Below, piece by piece: positions 33,530-47,900 of a DNA stretch of 64,000 bases. The position numbers and the translations under genes are program-made. The notes below the pieces were generated by a model that saw nothing but the letters and a program-made list of their open reading frames with translations, did not search any database and had not been told where the DNA came from. Origin of the DNA: Nageia nagi (Eukaryota > Pinophyta); the NCBI GenBank assembly GCA_050084985.1, contig JBITNC010000001.1, positions 189,348,001-189,412,000 of the forward strand, written 5' to 3'. Within the stretch, counting starts at the first letter, position 1; each line of letters opens with the position of its first letter.

Positions 33530-36233
33530 GAATTGAAATTATGACTTATAAGGAATCTTATTGATTAAAAGATATCTTATTATATTAACTTCATGAAGAT
33601 TTATAATAAATTATTGAGATATGAATTTATAGACTCTATAAATTTATTATATTAAATTCAAATGGATTTATAATTTGAAATAAATGTTTATAATTAATAG
33701 ATGTTTATATTATGGTATTATAGAAAAACCATGATATATTTAATGGATTATTAAGTAAAATCATTTAATTGATAAATGGTCTTATTTTGAGGGAGAGTCT
33801 TGTGATAGTGCTACTTTGGGGAAAAGCTATGTTACTTAATTTTTAGAATCTATTTTGAGGATAAACCTTGTGGAATAATAATACGTGTAATTGGTGAAAT
33901 AATATTTTTTTTCAAGAAGATTTGATGCATGTAAAATAAATGATATGACTAAGTTTTAATGTTACCATAAGACCAAGGAAGGGAGGTCATTCCAAAGGGA
34001 AAATAAAACCTCCTAATGTCCATGAAAAGGGTATTTGAGTTATTGAAATGGATTGTGATGCATTTAGAGTAAGATGCATTTTGGTAATAAAAAAAAGGGC
34101 TATCCTGATCCTCAATACTCAAAGGCCTTTCTTAGTACATATCACCGATGAATCTTAGATCATTGGAGGAGCATGAAAGGTGAAGATAACAAACAACTAC
34201 ACCAAAAGGATGAAGATGTATTGAAGACCCCTAGGTAAAATATTGACAAACTATGATGAAAATACTCTTGATAATTATAAGGGAACCCTCATGTAATTAA
34301 ATGTCTCATACATGGTGATGTATAATTAGGGTTACCCAAATCCATTCTATATTAATAACATCATGTAACCATTTAAGGTATGAAATGAAATCATTAAGGT
34401 ATAGGCCTTAGAAAATGAATGTAAATAAGTGATAACCTAGATATCAAGAAGATAACCTAGTATCTTTAAGTAATTTATTATGATAATAAAAAATCAAGTT
34501 TGATTTATTCCAATCTAGGTTATGATTCTTGAATACATACATAATGATTTGTATGATTATCAATGATATCTTAGGGAATTAATTAAATAAAGAGACAAAA
34601 TATCTAATATGCTCATATGAAATTAGGTACTTGATAATAGAGTAATAAGTATTACATGTATTTTCCTAACCTAGTATGATTACGATGAAATGTGAAGCCT
34701 TTTTGTACTTCATGAATAGGTAGGACATTAATTCAAATACATTTTCAATAAAAGGGCTCAAAGATAATGAAATTTTCCTAATGATGATAAAATTTAAATA
34801 AATGATGATGTTGTACTTGAAAATATACATCCTTGAAGGATCTAAAGTGGTTACTTGGAAGTGATATAAATAAGATGATAAAGTCTTGATAAAACATTAA
34901 GGTTTTTAGATGAATTTTCAAGAAAACCTATTCAAGGTGTTAAAAACCTAGAAGTAAAATAATTAGACTTCAACTCTATACTAAAGTTGATCAAGAAGAC
35001 TACATCAAAGTAAGAAAAGAAATCATGAACTATTACATAAAAGATGACTTAGCCAAAGATTTGTTATTCATTAAACGATATTCAAAAAGAATATTCCTTG
35101 AGTATGTAATACTCTACACCACACTTCCTTATTAGAAGTAGTTATCTTTATCAATGCCTAAAGGTTTGATAACCTCTTGCATGTGAAGTACCTTTAAAGT
35201 AATATTCTTTATGCTGCACTATGCATATGGTATAATTATATTAAAGTACGATTGAATATTCTTTAGTGACTTCTTGAATAAGTTTGTTTGAAACTTCTTG
35301 TACACATTTGATGAAATTAATTCTCTATTTATAAAATATGATAGTTGGTTTGATGAAAAAAATAGATTAGAGTGACATACTAATGCTTAAAGGCAAGCAT
35401 ACAAACTTAGAGAAACCTAATGATTGATCTGGGATAAATTATATCTATGAACATTAGATTTGGGGATGATATTTATCTAATCATGATTAAAAGTCATTAG
35501 AATAAAAAAACCACTTGAAGGTATTGTTCCAATACCCATAGCTCCCTAAGATATGAGCATGGGGATGCCAGACTCCATGATGAGTCTAGCCAATAGATAT
35601 GTGAAGGCTAGTGTCTCATATCCTCAATGGTTCGTTAGATGAAGATATAAATCGATAAAACTATGATTACTAAGTGAGGATAACTAGTAGTTAAACTATC
35701 TATAGATATCAAATAGGGTTATGAAGAATGTTCCATAAGAAATTATGCTTACCCATTTCATATGGGATATTGCCTAGGAAAATCTATTTACACCTGTTAA
35801 TTAGAGGGTTACATTGAAAAAGATGCATAACCTGGTGGACAAGCATTCTCCTGGGTGATATGGGCACCGAGTAGGAAACCACTACATCGTGACCAAAATT
35901 TCTATTGCACAATTTGTGAATAGAAATGGTGAGATCACTTATGTGTCATATTCTAATAGGATGAGAATTGAGAAGTGAACAATAGAAGGATTAGGATTAG
36001 GATTGGTTAATCTAGATTTGGCCAATCTTACCATGTGCATGCTAACTAGCTAGCAACATTGATATGCTCATATGGATCACCTTGTCCATTATTAGAACAT
36101 TCAATTGTTTAAGATAAACAAAAATATAGGTAAATTTTTTTAAATTTTTATGAAGTTAGAAAAAGGGTAGTAGCATTACATGAGGATCTGGTATGCTATG
36201 AGGATTCCTCAATTGGAATGGTGGAAACTAGAT

Positions 36234-36540
36234 TATCGAAATTCTAATACTTGTAACAAGAGCCTCAAGAAACCTTCAATGCAATACAAGGAATGGTCTC
36301 CATATGAATGCTAATGCAAGAGAAAATATGGGAAATGTTAGGGGTAAAAATACAATGAATAGAATAATGAGGAATTTCAATAGAAGAGCACCTAATAACA
36401 ATAAAAATGAGAGTTTAATAAGTCATTCCACTTGAAATAATGAAGGTGAAGATGCCATCAAAAGGTTACAAGAGTAGGTGGTGAAATAACAAGAGATTAT
36501 CAATAATATACTAAATCAAAGGGTTAAACCTTCACAAGAA
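36234..36540 (+). other. Leader of element D
   Basis: Short non-coding and early gag sequence after the left LTR. It includes the decayed primer site near 36,250. A degraded MGKC/NRRAPNNNK-like low-complexity reading begins about 36,330. Confidence 0.45.
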
Positions 36541-37540
36541 TCTATTCCAGAATAAGGCTTGAAAGGGAAAATGACCAAATTCAAGCAAGGATAAAAAAAG
36601 AACTTGATTCAGATCTTAAGAAATCCTAAATCCCAAAGTTTAATGGTATGCAAGAGGGAGAGAAAGATAAAGTGTGGTTAGAATAAGCAAAGATACACTT
36701 CTCAATGAGGAACGTGTCTCAAAAACCCAAAACTATATGGGCTACCTACAACTTTCAAGATATTGCACTAGAATGGTGGACTGCTAAGAAGATTGAGCAT
36801 GGTATCTAGTATCTGAAGTGGCCAAAGTTTATTGTAATATTCCACAAAAGATTCATTCCCCAAATATATTATGATAGAAAGTATGAAGAATAATATACCC
36901 TATAACAAGGATCCATGAGTGTTCAAAGCTATCATCAAAAATTTACCAGGCTACTCAAATATGTTCTTGAAGATAAGAATCATATGAAGGTTCATAGGTT
37001 TCCTGTTGGGTTAGACCCTAATATCAAGACTATGGTGAATGTATTAAGCCCCAAAATGCTTGAAGAAGTGTATGACCTCATGAAAAGAGAAGAGGGAAAT
37101 ATGGGTATTAAGAAAACCATTGTAAACTATAGTCTTTTGGATGAAAAAGATAAAGAAATTTACCAAAAGAATAAAAGTGTAGAACATTAAGCACAATAGT
37201 TAAGAAGTAAGAAAATCAAATATAATAATCATTTTTATAAGGATTGTAACCCACAAAAGATTGAGAAAAGGCTATTTGGGAATAAAAATAACAATAAGAA
37301 GAATTTTCATAGGAAAAATCAACAGTTTTGTAAACAAAACTATAACCCTGGGAATGGAAGCCAAGGTTTTAGGAACCATAGCCAAGGATTTTTAGATAAA
37401 AGGACTAATAAGAATCTAACTAAGGAAATGTTTCTAGAATAGAAAAAGGGTCCCAAAGATGGATGTTGGAACTACATTGGAGCTCACTATGCAAATCAAT
37501 ATTTATTGAAGGAAGATCAATCCAAAGAGCATCATATTTT
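36540..37540 (+). pseudogene. Gypsy Gag with decayed zinc knuckle, element D
   Basis: The plus strand reads IPKFNGMQEGEKDKVWLE, ATYNFQDIALEWWTAKK, then an intact stretch 36,915-37,190 with MSVQSYHQKFTRLLKYV and VHRFPVGLDPNIKTMVNVLSPKMLEEVYDLM. This is the plant gypsy Gag domain (xALxWW and FxxGLxxxI landmarks). Past 37,200 it becomes basic and N-rich and ends in CWNYIGAHYANQYLLKE, where the knuckle pattern C-C-H-C is kept only as C-x-x-x-H. At least six stops. Confidence 0.8.
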
Positions 37541-37559
37541 TGTAGCTATTAGATCAACA

Positions 37560-37960
37560 CAGACTAAAGGAAAAGCCACTCCTCTTCAAATCCTTGATAA
37601 ATTTCTAATAAATATTTTAGGTTTTTGATAGATTATGGTGCTACAGATAGTTTTATTTAAAATTCCTTTTAAGGTACTAAATTTTCAACAAATGGATGGC
37701 AAGTGAAGTTTGCATTTAGATAGAAATACCCTGGTAGATAGTGTTTTAGGGATGTTGAAATAAAATTACCTAAGGTATATATTGTTTGGGATTCATATAT
37801 GGTTACCTTATCCTCTTATGATACCATTTTAGGAATGGATTGGTTATTATCTCATAAAGTTCTAACTGAATTTCAAGTGGAATACACTAATGTGTCTCAA
37901 ACTCGATATAGGGTAGACAGTAATCAAGTACTTTTTGAGCCTTACTTGATCACAATCATG
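37560..37960 (+). pseudogene. Aspartic protease, element D
   Basis: The reading LIDYGATDSFI (position of the D-S/T-G-A triplet, here D-Y-G-A) is followed by YDTILGMDWLLSHKV, the conserved ILGMDWL segment of gypsy proteases. Stops split the two. The product would process Gag-Pol. Confidence 0.75.
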
Positions 37961-38089
37961 TAAGTTAAAATAAGTATAAGAAAATAGGATATGATTTATG
38001 TAGTCAAAGTTAAGGAGGTGGAACAAGAGGATAAGGATGTAAAATTGCTAAATAAGTACCATTTGTTAAGAGAATACAAAGATGTATTC

Positions 38090-38800
38090 CTTGAAGATCT
38101 ACCAAGATTACTCACAAAATAAGAATTTGATTTCTTGATAGATCTAGTGCTTGGAGTAGATCTTATTGGTAGAACTCCATATAGAATGAATACTATTGAG
38201 ATGCAAGAGTTAAAGGTACAATTGCAAGATCTCTTAGAAAAAGGGTTGATAAAACCTAGTGTATTACCATGGGACTCTCTAGTGTTATTTGTAAAGAAGA
38301 AAGATGGTACCCTAAGGATGTCCATCGATTACAAGATTCTAAACAAAGTCACCATAAAAAATAGGTATCCATTACCTAGTATTGATGATTTGTTTAATCA
38401 ACTCAAGGATGTTACTATCTTCTCAAAGATATATTTAAGATCAAGATAACACCAATTAAGGATCAAGGGTTCAGAAACTCATAAAATAACTTTCAAAACT
38501 AGGTATGGGCACTATGAGTTTGTGGTAGTACCTTTTGGGTTAACTAATGCCCCTACAACTTTCATAAATTTGATAAATAGTGTATATTAGGAGTACCGCA
38601 ATAAGTTTGTGTTGGTATTTATTGATGACATCCTAATATATCCAAGAAATGAAGAGGAGCATAACCATCATCTAAGATTGGCTCTATAAGTATTGAGAAG
38701 AAAAGAGTTATATGGAAATTATAAAAGTGTGAATTTTATGTTTCACAAATACAATATTTAGGCCATATCATCTCTACAAATGGAATCTTAATTAAGCCAA
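38090..38800 (+). pseudogene. Gypsy reverse transcriptase, element D
   Basis: It reads [101 protein letters not shown], then [18 protein letters not shown] with the catalytic DD kept. The first 100 residues are open at 38,135-38,449. These are the seven RT blocks of Ty3/gypsy in order. It ends in QYLGHIIS-like codons near 38,765 after a frame slip. Confidence 0.9.
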
Positions 38801-39420
38801 ATAAAGTGGAAGCAATAATGAGTTGGCTTGCACTAACAAATGTGACTAAGGTAAGAAGTTTTATGGGGTTAGTTGGATATTATCAAAGGTTTATCAAGGA
38901 TTTCTCAAAAATAGCCAATCCCATCACTAGCCTTTAGAAAAATAACAAGGTATTTAAATGGAAATAAAAATGTGAGAAAGCTTTTATAACTTTGAAAGAA
39001 AGGTTGACCACAACACCCGTTCTCATTATCCCCGATCCACATGGTGATTCTGCAGTATGCACTGATGCTTCACTAGAAGGTTTGGGTTGTGTATTATCAC
39101 AAAATAGAAAATTTATAGCATATGAATCCAAGAAATTGAGAACTCATGAGATAAATTATGCAATTAATGACCTTGATTTGGAAGTTGTAGTCCATGCACT
39201 TAATATGTAGAGACACTATACTCTAGGAAATCCCTTCAAAATTGAAATATATCATCAAATTTTGAAGTATTTGTTCACTTAGTCAAATCTAAATTCTAGG
39301 CAAAGATGATGGATGGAGTTCTTAGCCAAATATGACTTTGGCATTGAATACATTAAAGGAAAGGAGAATAAGGAAGTAGATACCTTAATTCATAGATAAG
39401 ATGTCAATGATATAATAAGA
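38800..39420 (+). pseudogene. Gypsy RNase H and RT connection, element D
   Basis: It reads VRSFMGLVGYYQRFIKDFSKIANPI, ERLTTTPVLIIPDPHGD, VCTDASLEGLGCVLSQN (catalytic D), KFIAYESKKLRTHEINYAINDLDLEVVVHAL (catalytic E), then a Q..YLF and W.EFLA-YDFGIEYIKGKENK segment ending the domain. The open part is 38,992-39,210. No second RNase H follows, unlike G and B. Confidence 0.88.
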
Positions 39421-39499
39421 AGTCAATTTATTTTGTTTGATCAAGTGAATGTTTTACATCAAGAAGATCCATCTTGCAAATCTATTTAGGAATTGATAG

Positions 39500-40312
39500 G
39501 GAAAGGCACCCCCTCATCCCAATATTTTATTCAAAAATATGGAATTATTTACTTTAAGGATAGATTGATCATTCCAAAAAAAGGTAATTTAAGAAATTTG
39601 ATCATGCAAGAAGCCCATTGCCCCCATATGCAGCACATTTAGGAAGTACAAAAATGAGAGAGGACCTAAAAGAATTTTTTTATTAAGATGGTATGAAAAG
39701 AGATATAACATAATTTATGGCTAGATGTCTTGAATTTTAGAAGTAAAGATAAAAAATTAGCATCCAAGCAGATATCTATATCCACATGATGTCTCCACAC
39801 AAAAATGATAAGTAATTTTGATAAATTTTATTATTGGTTTGTCAAAATCTAGGTTCCATCATGACTCAATTTTGGTAGTGGTTGATATATTGAACAATGT
39901 AGCATATTTTATATCTATAAATACCATTGATGATGCTCCCATTATGGAAAATATATTTTCCATGAATGTTTTAGATTACATGGATTTCTTGAGGTGATCA
40001 TCTCAGATAGGAATTCAAATTTCACCTCCATCTTTTAGAAATCATTGCACAAGACATTAGAAACAAAATTGAACATGAGTTCAGCATATAATTTGGAGAC
40101 ATATGAACAAACTAAATGAGTGAATAGGGTTTTTGAGGATATTATTAAAATTTATTGCATAGAATAGAGGACTAAATGGGAGGACTACCTCTACTTAGTC
40201 AAATTTGCATATAATAATGGATACTATTCATCTTTGGGAATGGCCCTTTTTGAAGCTCTTTATGGAAGGAGATGCAAAAATCTTTTATCTTAGAATAATT
40301 GAGAGGATTGGG
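39500..40312 (+). pseudogene. Gypsy integrase, C-terminally truncated, element D
   Basis: It reads NLRNLIMQEAHC (finger region), a degraded middle, DRNSNFTSIF (second catalytic D), SLHKTLETKLNMSSAYNLET (P and G of the usual HPETDGQTE are changed), VNRVFEDI, WEDYLYLVKFAYNNGYYSSLGMALFEALYGRRC. The frame runs into the right LTR at about 40,313 just after LS-NN-EDWVMI, so the usual C-terminal domain and any chromodomain are absent or hidden in decayed LTR sequence. Confidence 0.85.
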
Positions 40313-43300
40313 TGATGATCCAAAAATATTTTATCTTAGTAAATTTAGATGAAAATGAAAATCTAGGGTTAAAAGGATTATTTTTTATTTTATGGAGGTT
40401 ACAAGGTTATTTTGGGATTTTGCAAAAATAATAGAGATGTCATCCCCACACAACTTGTTTTCTTATCTTAGATGTATGAAATTATTGAAAATATTTTGTA
40501 GCCTAATATGAAGTGTCCAAAGTATGTTTTAGGATATAACACTTACAAATAAAATTACCTAAGTACTACCACAAAAAAAAAAATTTCTACACCCCACAAA
40601 CAAAATATATGAGTTGGAAAAATAGTCATATTTCTTGGATATATTATACCAAACTTTGGCTATAAATAACCAAGTGTGTAACCTTTGGATACACTTCTCT
40701 TTTTGTCCCAAGATTGGTCTATTAGGATGTGAAGGAAAGAATCTTCCTCCTCGTATTCCTAGCATTTTAGATATTAATGCTAAAATGCTTAGCTAAGCTT
40801 TAGATTTTATTTGATATTATTTTAGCATGTTTGAAGGATATATGATTGATTAATTTTTTTTTATAATACTAATTGATTTGTTTAGCTCTATATTAATTTT
40901 ACCTTGAAGAAGCATATTATTAGCAAATATTTGATACCTTTGCATGTGAATGGTTGTACATTTTTTCCATACATGTATGCAAACAAAGGAGGAGACAAAT
41001 TAAATCCATGGTATTATGAATGTACATGAACCAATTTCTCTTATACATAGTACTTGAGGAAAAATAAATAAATTTTATTGGGCCATATGTTAATGTGCAC
41101 CTTGCATTTAGAACTTTACCATGGTCAATTTCTATTTTGAAGAAGTGTTTTCTTAGATCCATATATTGTATTTCATTTTATGTATAATTATGACCCTTAA
41201 TGATGAGATATATTGTATTTACCATTCATAAGCCTTTCCATGTATCCATTTTATATTTATTATACCCTTAAAGGTTTTATGTGTATGAGTAAATTTATCA
41301 AACAAGCCATTGGTCCTCCCAACAAATTCGTTCTATGCATATTCAATGCTTATCACACTCATGAGACTTCCTTTTTATGGTGCATTCTATCAAACCAATC
41401 ACAAATTTCATCTGCATATTATTTATATATATTTTTGATCTTTTGTATCACATCATGATTAAGCATTTTTTCAACTATTTGTAGGCCCTTTCATTGTACT
41501 AGTTTTGTGTGCATATCCTATGATCTTTACGATTTGTGAGACTACATTTCGACGAGGCTTATGTCAAACAATTCATAAGATCCTTTCAATGCATCAATTT
41601 TGTGCATATCTTGTTTTCATTAAGATCCATGAGATTTCATTTTGATGAGGCATTTGGGAAATAATTTTCAATCCCTTTTAACTTATTAGTTTTGTGCATA
41701 TTCTATGATCATTTCAATGCATTTCTATGAGGTATTTGACAAATAATTCGAAGGTCTCTTCAACATACCCATTTTATGCATATTATATAAACATTTTATT
41801 CCATTAGAATACATTTTGATGAGGCATTCTATAAAAAAAATTGTATACCCTTACAACGTATCCATTTTATGTATATAGTGGTCATTGTGGCCCATGAGAT
41901 TACATTTCAATGAGGCTTATGTCAAATATTCATAGGCTTCTTTCAACATATCAATTTTATGCATATCTTGTATTTATTAAGATCCATGAGAATACATTTT
42001 GATGAGGCATTTGATAAATAATTTGCATCCCCCTTCAATTTTATCTATTTTGTGTATATCCTATGATCATTATATTACATTTAAGTGAAGCATTTTTTCA
42101 AAAAACTTGCAGGATCTTCTAACATATCCATTTCGAGTGCTTACCTTGCAATCTTTGCATTAGAGATGCCAAATTAAAATTTAGCATGAAGCATACACAC
42201 CTCCAAAATAAAATATTTTAAATAACATTTATATTGTATTTGGAATTGAAATTACGACTTATAATGAATCTTATTGATTAAAAGATATCTTATTGGATTA
42301 ACTTTATGAAGATTTACAATAAATTATTGAGATATGAATTTATAGTAACTATAAATTTATTATATTAAATTCAAATGGATTTAGAAGATGGATTTATAAT
42401 TTGAAATAAATATTTATAATTAATAAAGTTTTATATGATGGTACTATGGGCAAACCAAGATATATTTAATGGATTATTAAGTAAAACCATTTAATTGATA
42501 AATGGTCTTACTTTGATAGAGAGTCTTGTGATAGTGCTACTTTGGGGAAAAACTATGTTACTTGATTATTAGAATCTATTTTGAGGATAAACCTTATGGA
42601 ATAATAATATGTGTGATTGATGAAATAATATATTTCTTTCAAGAAGATTTGATGTATTTGAAATGAATGATATGACTAAGTTGTAATGATACCTTAAGAC
42701 CATGAAAGGGAGGTCATTCCAAAGGGAACATAAAACCTCTTGACGTCTATTAAAAGGGTATTTGAGTTGTTAAAATTTACTATGATGAATTTATAGTAAT
42801 ATATATTTTGGTAAAAAAAATGGGTTATCTTGATCCTCAATAATCAAAGGCCTTTTTTAATACCTATCATTTATGAACCTTGGATCTTTGGAGGAGCATG
42901 AAAGGTGAAGATAGCAAACAACTACACCAAAAAAATGAAGATGCATTTAAGATCCCTATGTCAAATCCTAACAAGAATATGATGTAAGTACTCTTGATAA
43001 GGGAACCCTCATGTAATTAAATATCTCATATATGGTGATGTATAATTAGGGTTACCCAAATCCATTCTAGATTAATAACATCATGTAACCATTTAAGGTA
43101 TGAAATGATGTCATTGAGGTATATGCCTTGGAAAATGAATGTAAATAAGTGATAACCTAGGTATTAAGAAGAGAACCTAGTATCTTTAAGTAATTTATTA
43201 TGATAATGCAAAATCAAATTTGATTTATTTTGATCTAGGTTATGATTCTTGAATATATACATAGTGATTTGTATGATTATCAATGATATCTTGGGAAATT

Positions 43301-44973
43301 AATTAAATAATGAGATAAAATATATAATATGCTCATATGAAATTAGGTACTTGATAACAAAGTAATAAGTATTACTTGTATTTTTCTAACATAATATGAT
43401 TACAGTGAAATGTGAAAGCTTTTTGTACTTCATGAATAGGTAGGACATTAATTCAAATACATTTTTGATAAAAGGGCTTGAAAATAATGAACTTTTCCTA
43501 ATGATGATAAACTTTAAATTAATGATGATGTTGTACTTGAAAATATACATTTTTGAAGAATCTAATGTGGTTACTTGGAATTGATATAAATAATATGATA
43601 AAGCCTTGATAGTTAAGATCAAGCTAAAATAAAATATTAAGGTTTTTAGATAATTTTTAGAGAAAACCTATTCAAGATGTTAAAACCCTAGAAGTCAAAT
43701 AATTAGACTTTGAATCTATACTAAAGTTGATCAAGAAGCCTACATCAAAGTAAGATAAGAAATCATGGACTATTACATAAAATATGACTTAGTCAAACAT
43801 TTATCATTCGTTAAATAACATGCAAAAAGAATATTCCTTGAGTATGTAATACTCTATGCCATACTTCCTTGTTAGAAGTAGTTGTCTTTAGCAATACCTC
43901 AAGGATTGATAACCTTTGGAATATGAAGTACCTTTAAAATAATATTATTTACACCACCCCATGCATATGGGAAAATTATATATAAGTATTGTTGAATATT
44001 ATTTAGTGACTTATTGAACAAGTTTGTTTGAAACTTCTTTGCACACATTTGATGAAATTAATTCTCTAGTTGTCAAATATGATAGTTAGTTTAATGAAAA
44101 AAATAGATTATATTGACATCCTAATGCTTAAAGGCAAGCATGCAAACCTAGAGAAACCTAATGATTGATTTAGGATCAATTATATCTAGGAATGTTAGAT
44201 TTGGGAATGATCTTTATCTAATCATGCTTAAAATTTAATAGACTAAACAAACCATTTAAAGGCATTGTTCCAATACCCATGGCTCCCCAAGATATGGGCA
44301 TAGGGATTCCAAACTCAATGGTGAGCCTAGTTAATAGATAAAGGTAGGCTAGTGTTTCATATCCTCAACAATTTTTTAGATGAGGATAGAAGTCAATAAA
44401 ACTATGATTATTGGGTGAGGGTAACTAGTAGTCATACTAAATGCATATACCAAATAGGGTTATGACAACTATTCCACAAGCGATAAGACTTACCCATTTC
44501 ATATGGGAGATTAATTAGGAAAATCTATCTACACCTATGAATTGGAGGTTACATTAAACAAATATGCATAACTTAGTGGACAAGCATTCTATCAGGTGAT
44601 ATAGGCCCTAAGCAAGAAACCACTACACTATGACCAGAATGCCAATTGCATAGTTCATGAATAGAAATGGTGTGGTCACTTATGTGGAATCTTCCAAGAG
44701 GATGAGAGTTGAGAAGTGAGCATTAGAAGTATTAGGATAAGGATTAGTTAATCCATATTTGGTCAATCTTGCCATGTGAGTGCTAAATAGCTAGAAACAT
44801 TGATATGCTCATGTAGATCACCTTGTCCATTTCTAGACCATTTGAATGTTTGAACTAAACAAAAAAATAGGTTAGAAATTTTAGGGTTTGTGAAGTTGGA
44901 AAAAGGGTAGTAGAATTACATGAGGATTCAATGTGGTATGAGGATTTCTTAGTTGGAATGGTGGAAACTAGAT
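40313..44973 (+). repeat. Right (3') LTR of element D
   Basis: It begins TGATGATCC after a purine-rich GAGAGGATTGGG. It is colinear with the left LTR pieces, with the 92-bp array at 41,460-42,165, and lacks the 1,158-bp segment. It ends near GTGGAAACTAGAT. At about 4.7 kb it is longer than the gag-pol interior of the element. No conserved open frame. Confidence 0.85.
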
Positions 44974-47900
44974 CTGTAAAGAACAAGAATAAAATAATTA
45001 AGATAAAGGAGTTGCCAACTACTAGTGTGGACAATTAGTCCATTAGATTTCATAATTCTCTCCATCCAACATCTCCAACCTAATGAACTGGTAAAGGTAA
45101 TGGAAAAAATGCATGATATTTTATCCCAATAACCTAATCTATCTCAATTAAGCCAAAGGCAACAAAATCAACATAACCAATATGGAGCAAGTAACTTAGA
45201 TCCAACTTTTGCTCAAGCTTTGGTTTTTTCTCAATAATTGAGTTAAACATATATAAATGATAAAAATTTAGAAAGTAAAATCAAGCAAGGTCTTGGTATG
45301 AAATTTCAAATAAATAATAATCAAACTTGCCAAGATCCAATAAATCTTCAAAAGGTACAATTTCAAATATCTATCATTCACACCTCTCAACAATAAATGT
45401 ATTCATTTCAAAAATATCAAAATGTGCAAAATACATCAAAATCAATAAAGTGCACCATAATCTTTCTTGGATATTTCAAGTGCACCACAAGCTTCAAATT
45501 CAAATTCATATGGTGTATCAAGTTATTAAACTCAAAATATATCACAATATTTGAAAGCTCAATGAAATGTTGATACATTACAAAATCTTGTAGCACAATT
45601 ATACAAAGAAGCTCATCTTCAAGTACAAGTTAAGAATGCACAACAAGGTCCATTACAAAATCCAACTAGTACACAAATACACCAAAATCAAATGGGAAAA
45701 TAGCAATAAAAACAAAAAGAATAAAATCTTATTACATTTCCAATTGAAAACATTGCAAAGAGCTCTTAGCAAAACTCATAATATTTTCCAACATTAATCA
45801 CAACCCATATGCTTCAAAAAGACTTTGGTACAAAGAACATGAATTTTGTTACTATCATATGGTCAAAGGAAATAGTACCAATCGATGTAAGAGATTGAAA
45901 CAAGTTCTCCATGAATTTGTTGGCAATAAATAAATAAGTGTTGAGCTTTGATGTATGGCATCATCATATTAGAATATGGGAGTCATTACTAGAGCCTACT
46001 CCTGTTTTACAGTTATCCATTAGTGGATGCATTGGGGTAGGACAAAGTCACTCATATCCCACATTATATATGATCTTGCCATATTCATTGTATTATATTG
46101 TTGTACATAGCTTGTTGTATATAGTCATCATGTATCCATTATATATAGCCATTGTGTATATATTTTCTATAGCCATTATGTATCCTTTTATATAGCCATT
46201 ATGTGATCATTATGTATAACCATGATGTTTTCCTTTGAGTATAAACACAAAATAACATAAAAATATAAAAAGTAAAAAGGAAGCAAATTTGAGAAAATGA
46301 ATTGACTAAAAAGTGAATAAAGAGCTAATTAGGAATTTTAACTAAAGAAAAGCTTTGAATATATCAACATAACATGATAAATGAGAACTTATAAATGAAT
46401 AATGATGTTTTGTTGTTTACACCTTATTTTCCCATCTTCTCTTATTTGAAAGGTGAGGTATTTATTATCTCAAATCAAGATCAATAACACCCTACCTTAA
46501 CATATTGGAAACATATCATACACATTGGCTTTAGTATTATCCTTGAGCATAATTATTTGCTTTCCATTTAACATGGGAAAGGTATCATTCTAGAGTTGTG
46601 GTCATACCATGAGCTTTATCCTCCTTGTTATCCATTCAACATGGGGTAAGGAGAGCATTTCTTTATGATCCATTCAACATGGGGTAAAGAGGTCACTATC
46701 CTACATAACTATCTTGAGCATAATACCTTACGATCCATTTAACAAGAGGTAAGGTTATGCTTAGGAATTTATCTTTATGATCCATTGAAAATGGTACAAA
46801 TTGTTTATCTTATTTTTATTTCCATTTATTGGGGCAAATTTAACATTATCTTGATCATATCCTTGAGCTAAAACATGTTATAAGTCAAGAACTTTGCATA
46901 TTACCATAAATTGGATCATGTAGCATTGATCTTATCTTTTTCAAGCTTATATCTCAACATTTTAGTAGATTGCATATCTACATTCACAACCATTCCTGGT
47001 TAGTTAAAAATCATTGAGCATTATTATACAAACATTGATTAAAATTGAAATATATTCAAAATAGCTCAAATTCAAAAGTTCAAAATTTCTAAAAATCTCA
47101 AATTTAAAAGTTCAAAGTTTTAAAAAGCTAAAACCTAAAAATATAAAAAGTTAAAAATAACTTACCTTCTAAATCAACTAATTCTTTTTCATACTTCACT
47201 TTGTTCATCCATCATACCATCGTTTGAGGGGAAAGTCACTTGCACATATCTCTTACGAATCAATACCTAAATCCTACAACTTATAGATATATGGAAAATC
47301 ATATAGGTTGGATCAAAACCATCTTGAAATTTCACTTGTTTCTAAATATCATAAAATGGATGGATCTATGCATCATTCTACATGGGGTTTTCACACCTAT
47401 AGAACACAAAACATTGGGAAGAAAGATTGCTCTTTCCTTACTTGTACACTCTGATTTTGAGCTGGGACATATGATTTATTTCATACTACCATAAATTGAG
47501 GCATATCCTACATTGATTCATGATTAGGATATATCATTCACTTTTTCCTCAACATTGCATAAGTATACATACTTACATCCATAACTACATAGTCATCTAA
47601 CAAAGCATCATTTGAATATTGGGTAGGTATATGAGCCTACAAGCATATACACTTATAATAGGGCAAGTTTGTTCACAATGCACACACAAATTTTTCAAAT
47701 TTCAAAAATGCAAAATATTTTTTATTTCAAAAATGCAAAGCTTCAATTTTCAAATGCAAAAATTTTTTATTTCAAAATTGCTAATAAGTATGTTCATAAG
47801 TATAATTGTTCAAAGTTTCTTCTAAATTTTTCAAATACAAAATTTTTCAAATTGTTTAAAATTTTAAAGTTTTTTAACAATACTGCATGCTTATTAGTAA

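Larger units (their letters stand above)
30805..36233 (+). repeat. Left LTR of element D, main part
   Basis: Colinear with 40,685-44,973 apart from an extra 1,158 bp (32,372-33,529). It contains the 92-bp-unit array (31,455-32,290) and long non-coding stretches; short open frames in it are not conserved between the two LTRs except inside the array. The last shared bases are GTGGAAACTAGAT. Soon after, CTTGTAACAAGAGCC (36,250-36,265) looks like a decayed TGGTATCAGAGCC primer site. Confidence 0.85.
17310..44973 (+). mobile_element. Element D: gypsy retrotransposon with very long (about 4.7 kb) LTRs, carrying insertions C and E
   Basis: The right LTR (40,313-44,973) is uninterrupted. The left LTR is its copy in three main pieces: 17,310-17,323, 26,007-26,367 and 30,805-36,233, separated by C and E. 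The interior, 36,234-40,312, reads gag, protease, RT, RNase H and integrase on the plus strand, in the usual Ty3/gypsy order and without a second RNase H; this fits a chromovirus-like lineage. It is inserted in F. The TSD is not clear (CTATT on the left, CTGTA on the right). The exact outer ends are uncertain by up to about 20 bp. Confidence 0.75.
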
